Source of the DNA: Ceratotherium simum simum
Taxonomy: Eukaryota; Chordata; Mammalia; Perissodactyla; Rhinocerotidae
DNA length: 64,000 bases
Direction: 5' to 3'
NCBI RefSeq assembly: GCF_000283155.1
Contig: NW_004454163.1
Location: 21,408,473 to 21,472,472 of the forward strand
A program made the position numbers and the translations under genes. Below the pieces are notes generated by a model. That model was given only the letters and a program-made list of their open reading frames with translations, was not told the DNA's origin and searched no databases. Shown piece after piece: positions 56,761 to 64,000 of this stretch; position 1 is the stretch's first letter; each line of letters starts with the position of its first letter.

Positions 56761-59004
56761 GAGAGAGGAGATTGTTATGAATCACTTATAGAGTTGAGGA
56801 GACTCCTTTTGGGCCCCATGTTAGAGCTGGCTAACTGTCCACCGAAATTTCACACTCACCCTTCCATAATTTGAAGTTTTTATGAGGAGGCAGTTACCTT
56901 TCCTGGGAGTACACTTCCCAGTTCTACTTCCAAGAGGATGTAGACAGGAGGATGCCTATAATTTCTGGGCTTACTTTTGTTTTTAATGAAGTCATTGTGC
57001 CTTCTCTGTTCTCTTTCCCCCTCCACTGACTGGATTCAGAGGTCTCCGAGCCCCCTGAGGATGGTATATTCCCAAGACAGAAACAGCCTGAGTCTCTGAA
57101 TTACTACTTGGAGGAAAGCTGCTTACTGACCTGCCATCCCCACGTATAATACACATGGACACATGCATCAAATAAACTTTTGTTGCATTAAGCTACTGAA
57201 AATTGAGGGTTGGTTTGTTATAGCAGCTAGCCTAACCACAAAAGCCCAGTGTTTTTACTGCCTAAGGGAAGACCAGATCCATGTCTGTTTAAAAAAACAA
57301 CAACAAAAAAACCACCCTCAGCAACAGCAATAATAAAACAATAAGGGAGAATTGGTGTAGCCAAGTCTCCAGCGATTAAATGAATAAGATTTAGTAGCTT
57401 AGAAACTTAACATTTCAAATAGGAGGTTCTATCAAAGCAGTGGATTGAAGTTAAAAAAAAAGAACACATACATAGAATAAAACAACCAGCCTAGTCTAAA
57501 CAGTGGGAATCTAAACCAGGGTGTTCCTGAGGGAAAACAGTCAAGAGAAGAAGAAACATCAAGAGAACCTTTAAATCTGTTAAAAAGAAGTAGGCAGAAA
57601 AAGTCAGTGAGGACTTTGTGGTACAGAAGTAGGGAGCAAGGGGCAGATGAGACAATGTTGTTGAAAGTCTGAGTGAACATTTCTTATGTGTTGATTAAAT
57701 ACTGTGAAGGTCACATTTCAGCTACTGAACGCATGCTTCCAGGCTTTGGGGAGCATGGCTAAGAGCAACTTTGAAAGTCATCTTCCTTCCTTCCTTCCTT
57801 TGTTTAAAGTTGGAATTGAGTAAAGAAAAAATTGCAGTTGGGACATTTAAATGCTGAGACCATCTTTCTGGCTCAGATGAATAATGGCCTATTCCACATA
57901 CTTTGAAAAATTGAGCCTGGGGAATGAAAATGATTTTCACACTGTTTCATATTTCATCCAATTGGTCAAGAAACAACTGTCTACAATGGGCAAAGTGCTA
58001 TGAGGAGTGACACCGTTTGTCATTAGTAAGCTCATAACACATGTGTGTTGGGGTGTAGGGGGGGTGTGGGTAGAGGGCAAGACGGGCCTGAGCACAGACA
58101 GCCAAGTGATGAAGCTGTCTTGGACTACTCTGTGACTTTGTGGAAATACTCAGCCTCAGGAGGACTATTTGCTCTGGGAAAGAGGGTCAGGACTAAATGG
58201 CTTCAAGGCAATTTACAAATGCCCCTGGGAAGCTGATATCTTGGCTACGTGGGATTGCAAGAGGCAGTGAAACAGATTTTCCTGCAGAAGTATGGCTGAT
58301 TCTGAGGATATGAGCAACGAAAAGAGTTCCTGTAGATCTGGGTTTACCAAGTACAGATGAAGCTGACAGCTTCATTCCATGTCCCTGGAAAACTCGAGTT
58401 GAGGACTGAATGTCACTGCTGAGCTCTGGAAGATGGCTTAGCTGGTTTTTGTGAACCATGTCCCTATAAATATTTTGAAGACACAACCTTGGGTCAATGG
58501 TGACATGCTTCATTTGCTAGGTGGCTTTGCTCATTGCTTTCAATATTTGGAAACATATACCACAGTGCACCCTGCTTCACCAACAAAACAAAACAGAACC
58601 TAATTGCATAATTAGAGAAGGGAGAAGTGGGAGGGAGAGGGATTTGACTTCAGCAGAAGGAACTGGTCAGGATAATTGTTTATGTACCACTGTTTGGTTG
58701 AGGGGTGACCCAAAACTCAGATTTAAGCAAAGTTATCACATCTTTCTTTCCAATATTCTCCATTTCTTTGCTTCATTTAAAAATGGTATTTCTTCTTAAT
58801 TGCCTGACCCATGTCATATGTATCATCATGCCTAAAATTCAATGCATGTTAATTGAATGACTTGAGAGAGAAAAATCAGGCCTATAGGCCTGATTAGGGT
58901 ACACAGAGAAAAAGGAAAACTAATTTTGAATGAGAGAGAGCAGCCGAGACTTTATGGAAAAGATAGTAACTGATCTTGACTATGAAATACAAATAGGAAT
59001 TAAA
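56761..59004. other. Unassigned non-coding stretch
   Basis: The part 56810-57240 resembles an old LTR-type repeat ending 'GTTTGTTATAGCAGCTAGCC', but I cannot name it. A TTCC run lies at 57782-57801. A perfect 22-bp palindrome lies at 58874-58895. Frames of 60-106 codons have no domain. Confidence 0.4.
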
Positions 59005-59580
59005 AAAAATTTTTCATGATGTATAACATACATTCAGAAACATGCACAAACCTTAAGTGTGCAGGTGGATGAGCGATTTTGAAGTAAAACATTTGGATTA
59101 CCCAGAAGTTGTCATGCCTCCTTCCAATCGCTGTCCCTCCTTCCTCCCTAAAAGTAACCACTGTCCTGACATTTAACACCACAGACTAGTTTTACTGTAC
59201 TTGAACTTTATATAAATGGAATCACACAGTATGTATCCTTTCATGTCGGCTTCTTTTGTTTGACCTTTTGTTTCCAAGCATGGTTAGTGTTTTTGCATAT
59301 TCTAGCTTTCCTTAATTTTTATTGCTCTGTGGTAATTCACTGTATATACCACAATTTATTTATCTACTCTCCTGTTGATGAAAATTTGATTGTTTCCACT
59401 AGCATTTGGCTCTTACAAGTAATGATGTTATGGTCATTTCTTTTATATGTTTTTTGGTGCACTGGTGTATGCATTTCTCAAGAATACATATCTGAGAATG
59501 AAATTCTTGGGTCATAGGGTATGTATGTGATTAGTTTACTTGGTAACGTCAAATTGTTTTCCACTGCAGTTGTTGAATAG
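59005..59580 (-). repeat. L1M LINE 3' end
   Basis: Reverse L1: 'AAAAGTAACCACTGTCCTGA', 'TATATAAATGGAATCACACA', 'CACTGTATATACCACAATTT', 'GAAATTCTTGGGTCATAGGG' and 'CAAATTGTTTTCCACTGCAG'. It covers 3'-UTR-side sequence and the start of the ORF2 C-terminal side. Confidence 0.75.
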
Positions 59581-59639
59581 GATTTAACAAAAAAAGCTAT
59601 GGGAAAGAGAAAAAATTTCATGGTGAAGAGACAGAGACA

Positions 59640-59900
59640 TGAAAGAGCCTGTCATGCTCCAGGACCAGGGAGTGTTGTAGGGTGGCTAGAGTTTTGAGTG
59701 TATGAAGGCTGCACTAATGGATAAGTCAAGTGTAAGTAGAGACAAGAATATGGAAGACTTTAACACCTTTCTTGGAAATTGGAACTTTGTGAGTAATGGG
59801 AAATCATCAAAGAAACTGAGATAGAGGAGTGACATAATCAGCTCTGTGCTTTAGGAAGAGGAGTCGGTGTGAACTGTCTGCAGAGTAAGATGGAGGATGC
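59640..59900 (-). repeat. L2 LINE fragment
   Basis: 'AACTTTGTGAGTAATGGGAA', 'GATAGAGGAGTGACATAATC' and 'AGCTCTGTGCTTTAGGAAGA' correspond to the same reverse L2 region as 51885-52170. Confidence 0.55.
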
Positions 59901-61399
59901 GATTCTGAATCAGGGTATTGAGAATAGAAATGGAGAGTCCTCTAGGACAGGGAATAGCTGAAGCTCTTATGAGTAAGTGCTATTCCTTTGGAACCCAGGG
60001 GGCTTTTTCTGCGGAGTTCTGGAACTCTGAAATTGCTGGGTTTTGCTCTATCATTCTCTTTCTTCTCTAACTACCATGGCTATTGAATTCCTTTAGAATT
60101 CTTTAATTTATTTCCTCTTAGTAAGATTTTTACTCTAATAAGAGCTTCTGTGTGGTTTTAAGTAGAAATCAGTTAAAAAAAAAGTTAAGGATAGACAATT
60201 TTATGTCTGTAATGAATGTTAGGTATAAACAAAAGGTTACCCAGGACTCCGAATTTAAATAGCGCTCTGTAAGAAATGCTGTCTGTCAAAAAGATGCTGA
60301 AGTACTTCATGATTTCTAGTCCATATACCCAAATATTGGGAAAAGCCCTGTCAATATCTAGTGCTCTGTTTATAGTTTTAATAGAAAAGGCTTCACAGTC
60401 TAAGAATAATTAGTATGAAACCATATTAACCATTGATCACCAGAAGGCCAATTTAATCTGATTGTTTTATGATGGTATTAGCACACTGTTAAGGGGACCA
60501 GATGGGTCAACAAAGAAGTAGATAATTATGTGGAAAAGAATGAATTCTGTCAATGAGTTTTTTTCATCAGCACAGAAAAATACATTTAACACCATCCCCC
60601 TCCCCACCCCGTGTCAAAGGCTTGACATTACCCCTGTTTTTCAACATGGATCTGCCATCATTTAATAGCTTTGGGGCTTGGGCTCAATTAATTTCAATCT
60701 TTGTGGTATGAGCCTGAAACCTAGGCTGAGGCAATCACAATAAATATTTGGTAGACTCCAGAAGAATAATTGTATTCCCTAGCTACAAGCAATTAAGCAC
60801 TACATGTATTCCTTGTAAACCTTTGCAAATACAATGAAAGACATGTTTTAAAAGACAAATAATTAAATAGTTTCTTTCCTTTGGTGGCATTTAGGTAAAG
60901 GAAAATTAAAGCTTGTTGTTTTATTTAGCAGGAAAAGATATCTTCTACTATAAAAATTATGATGGTTTTGATATAACCTGCCGATAATCTTTCAGAAATC
61001 ACGGAGAATGGGATAGATGCCAGAAAACAGATGGGCAAAGTTCCAAAAATTCAAAAAGAGAAAAATAATGGCTTGCACAAACTACTAGGGAAGAAGTTTA
61101 ATTTTAATTCCCTCTTCTAGAATGCATTAATGATAAGAATTTTAGATTTGGAAGTATTCTCCAATCCTCTCCCAACACAAAAATCTCTTTTACAACATCC
61201 AAAAACATAACCATTATTCATATAGAACAAAACAACAACAAATAAAATTTATTTTAAGTTGTATGAGGTCATTAGAGTCTTATAAAATAGGAAAGCTTAG
61301 ACATTTACCTAATGAAAGAGAAGTAGTTTCATCACACTGTCTTGAAATTTTTACATATAGATTAAAAGTAGGAGAGGAAAAGGACATTTAAAGAACTTC
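59901..61399. other. Unassigned non-coding stretch
   Basis: No repeat named. The section 60400-60560 reads as non-repetitive AT-rich DNA with several TAAT-type words and no open frame. It is a weak candidate for a conserved element. Confidence 0.35.
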
Positions 61400-61535
61400 T
61401 TTAATGCCATTTTAATCTTTACAATAGTCCAGTGAAATGGACACTTTATAGAATAAAATGAATAATCTGACGACTCAGGAGACTGTGTGATTCATCCAGG
61501 GTCATTTAAATAGTAAAGTGGTGAAAACTAGGTCC
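61400..61535 (-). repeat. MIR fragment
   Basis: 'TTTTAATCTTTACAATAGTC' and 'ATTCATCCAGGGTCATTTAA', with 'AATAGTAAAGTGGTGAAAAC', follow the reverse MIR. Confidence 0.55.
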
Positions 61536-61779
61536 TCTGCTTTCATTTTTTTTCTCCTATATCTCTGCATTGACATTTTCCTCCCTGCCCTGGACTCAGC
61601 CCTGTGCCTAAAGCAACAACTGTCCAAATATGATATGTGTCTTCTGCATGAATAACTCCTGTGATGGGGAGCTCATTACCTATGATTTTACAACTTTTTC
61701 TTTGCAATGATTTTTCTTTTACTTCTCTTGTTACTCTTTTCAATCTCCTCTGGTGGCCCTTTGTCTTCAACCTATCCGT

Positions 61780-62470
61780 AGATGTCTTCCTTCCTTAGTT
61801 CTCCTCCTTTCCATCAACATAAACTTTCTGGAGTATCTTGCTGCATGCATTGCTTCACCTAACACCTGAATACCAATAATCCCCAAATTTAAACCTGGTG
61901 CCCAGATTGCTCTTGAGATTCGTATATCAAATGATATAGAGTCACCTGGACGTGATATTGGATCACGAAACTCAACTCAATCATTTGGCCAACATCCTTC
62001 CTACAAACAACTTCTCCGACTCTAAATCTGTTACTCTTTCTGTAATTCCCCCCTGTATCTCTGCCCACTCATGCGCTCAAGTCAGAAACATAGTGGTTGT
62101 TTGTCACTTCTGGCTGCTCTTGCTCCCCACATCCACTCACTCATTAATTCCTGTCACCACTTCTTGCTGAAGATGTTCACATCTCTTCCCTCCTCTACAC
62201 TTCCACTGCCCCTTAATTCAAACCCACCGCACAATTTGCCAAAATTACTGCCAGCCTGAGGAATTATCTCATAGTTCTGGAAGGGCACCTTTCCTATGGT
62301 TGCCAGAATGGTTTATGTAAAACACTTATTTTACTATGTCACTTCCCTTCCTAAACATTTTCAGCATTTCTATGTCTTCAGAATAAAAGAAAATATCTTA
62401 GCATGGGATAAAAGGACATTCATTATTGGCTCTTGCTTCTTTATTCTCCCTTCTGTACTAGCCATTGAAT
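61780..62470 (+). repeat. L2 LINE, long 3' portion
   Basis: 'CCCAAATTTAAACCTGGTGC', 'CACGAAACTCAACTCAATCA', 'CATGCGCTCAAGTCAGAAAC', 'CCCCACATCCACTCACTCAT' and 'TTACTATGTCACTTCCCTTC', then 'TTCAGAATAAAAGAAAATAT', follow about 700 bases of the L2 ORF2 tail and 3' region in sense. The overlapping 60-75 codon frames are its shadows. Confidence 0.72.
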
Positions 62471-62506
62471 GTAGGTGTGGGAGAGGATGTCCTAGTAGCT
62501 GAGTAT

Positions 62507-62678
62507 CAGAGGTTCCTCAAAATGAATGCATATTTGAATTCCTTGGGAAACAAAAAAAAATTAGACCTCTGGGTCTTATCCTAGACCAACAGAATTAAAG
62601 CGCCTGGTCTCTGAGTCTGTAATTTTAACAAGTGTCCCGGGTGATTCTGGTACAAGTTTACATTTGGGAACCACAACT
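62507..62678 (+). repeat. MER5-type hAT element
   Basis: 'AGAGGTTCCTCAAAATGAAT', 'TCTGTAATTTTAACAAGTGT', 'CCGGGTGATTCTGGTACAAG' and 'ATTTGGGAACCACAACTG' give left to right order. Confidence 0.75.
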
Positions 62679-63414
62679 GCAATAGATAAGAGGGAAGTAA
62701 AAGGATGAATCCCTCTTTTAGTGACCTTACACCATGTAAGGGAAGTTAACATGAGCATACTTGCAACAACTAGGATACAAGATGAGACAGATATTAAGAG
62801 ACATCAGAATATGAGGAATAGATTAGAATTTTGCTGTTGGAAATCAAAGGCATTTGGAGAGTACCAGGAGCCACTTTTTGTCAAGAAAGTCTTTCTGAAA
62901 ATTAGGTCTTGGTCCAGCCTCTCTGAGCCACATTCTCTGCTCTGACTTGAGTCTGGGGAACTTATATTCCACAGGTTTGTCCTTTTAATATGTTACAGCT
63001 TGCAAAATTGTACTCAGCTCCTCAAGGGAAAAGCCTATTAAGACATTCAAAAACAACTTTTTAGAGAAATGAGAGCTGATGGCCACAGGCACAGCTGACA
63101 GGAGAATATCTGGGTGATGTATGTGTGGGAAGTGTCTCTGTCCTGTAATGCTGGCTCTCAGAGATGGCATGAGAGCAAGAAAGACTTCCATCTCCCTCAG
63201 TTCTCCTATAATCCTCTGCACACACTATGTTGTTCTCAATTCCATGTTGCCAATCAAGCGTGCTTGTATTCCCCTATGCCTTCCCTAAATCTTACCTATC
63301 ATTCAAGCTGTACCTTGAAGACCTCTGTCTATTCCGCCTTATACTAATCTTTTTAAGATCTGAATTATTGACCATCACCATTCATAGTCATTGTCATCAT
63401 CCCCTCTTCCTTTT
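62679..63414. other. Unassigned non-coding stretch
   Basis: No gene or named repeat. Overlapping 77-91 codon frames at 62985-63502 have no domain. Confidence 0.4.
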
Positions 63415-63650
63415 AACATTCACTAAGCACTTACATTGTAACAAACATTGGGTTAAACATCTACACAAAATACTTAATTTAATTCTCATGATAATTCCAT
63501 AAATTCAGTAGTATTTTTATCTTTATTTTACAGATGAAGGCTTAGAGAAATATGATAAATTGTTCATGGTCACACAGCCAGTAAGTGGCAGAATAGGTAT
63601 TAGAACCCAAGTCTTAATGATTCCCAAGTTCAGGAGAGAATACTGCTACC
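63415..63650 (-). repeat. MIR SINE
   Basis: Nearly complete reverse MIR: 'ACATTCACTAAGCACTTACA', 'TTAATTCTCATGATAATTCC', 'TTATTTTACAGATGAAGGCT', 'CACACAGCCAGTAAGTGGCA' and 'AGAACCCAAGTCTTAATGAT'. Confidence 0.82.
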
Positions 63651-64000
63651 TTTAGCTTCTTTGTAATTATTTCATGTGTCAGTCTGTTCTCCCTCCCCCA
63701 GGTCACTGTAGACTCCCCAGAGAAAATCCTTGACTAGGAGTCAGCATGACGATGACTGTTCTTTTACAGATTCATTCTCTATATTTCTCTGCCTACCTCT
63801 GTGTTGCAGGAGGCTGGCTACTGTGAACTACATCATCCAGAACTCCCTTGACCTCTGCCTTCCTTCTGGTTGGGTTTGACTAATGGGAGTCAGGAGAATG
63901 GAGGAGAGAGAGGTCATGGTATTTCTTCCATGCATCACTCTGCTTTGGGCCGACTTTGTCAATCACTGCATCCTTCCACTACTCAAACTTTGAGCTGGTG
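63651..64000. other. Unassigned non-coding stretch
   Basis: The segment 63800-63950 ('CCTTCTGGTTGGGTTTGACT', 'AATGGGAGTCAGGAGAATGG') resembles a mammalian interspersed repeat that I cannot name. It runs towards the window edge. Confidence 0.35.

Noticed and set aside
1..64000. CRISPR arrays, bacterial operons, integrated phage or plasmid functions
   Set aside because: No regularly spaced repeats, no ribosome-binding-site-led gene strings and no phage or plasmid protein motifs. The repeat content is mammalian throughout.

Overview
The window looks like ordinary non-coding nuclear DNA from a mammal, and most probably from a perissodactyl (horse, donkey, zebra or rhinoceros group). The strongest clue is six copies of a tRNA-derived SINE whose head ends in a GGGGCCGGCCC-type block. 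I recognise this as the ERE family typical of Equus and its relatives. Several copies keep matching target-site duplications. The background is AT-rich and CpG-poor, and is filled with old mammal-wide repeats (MIR, L2, MER5-type hAT, MLT1 LTRs, L1M). There is no sign of bacterial, viral or organellar gene organisation. Repeat families are named from recognised consensus features, not from a database search, so family names are firmer than subfamilies and edges of old copies are approximate (tens of bases).

I find no convincing protein-coding gene or exon, no functional RNA gene, no CpG island and no CRISPR array. The open frames are short, and the longer ones mostly fall inside or across repeats. 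The region could be intergenic or inside a large intron.

Layout. 0-16 kb: MER5, MIR and L2 fragments, one MLT1 LTR, and three ERE SINEs near 8.2, 11.0 and 14.1 kb. 16.5-19.2 kb: a nearly complete Tigger1 (pogo-type) DNA transposon with TA target duplication, a decayed transposase, and an ERE nested inside it. 19-35 kb: MIR and MER5 copies, an ERE, an L1 3' end, an MLT1 LTR with a 5-bp target duplication, and a hAT-like element. 35.5-37.6 kb: an inverted L1 fragment covering ORF1 and its surroundings. 38-46 kb: L2 and MIR, the first copy of a duplicated block, and a candidate conserved element. 46-49.4 kb: stacked L1 pieces. 49.4-50.1 kb: the second copy of the duplicated block. 50-64 kb: one ERE, then L2, L1, MIR and MER5 fragments.

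The most unusual item is the duplicated block. The same order (L2 remnant, about 400 bases of non-repeat-like DNA, MER5-type element) occurs at about 42.17-43.08 kb and 49.39-50.14 kb. The two middles are clearly diverged but share an exact 28-bp stretch around a TTAATTAA core. A further partial copy of the left end lies at 43.11-43.30 kb. I read this as an old tandem duplication, perhaps later split by about 6 kb, whose middle part may be a pair of paralogous non-coding regulatory elements. That regulatory role is a hypothesis.
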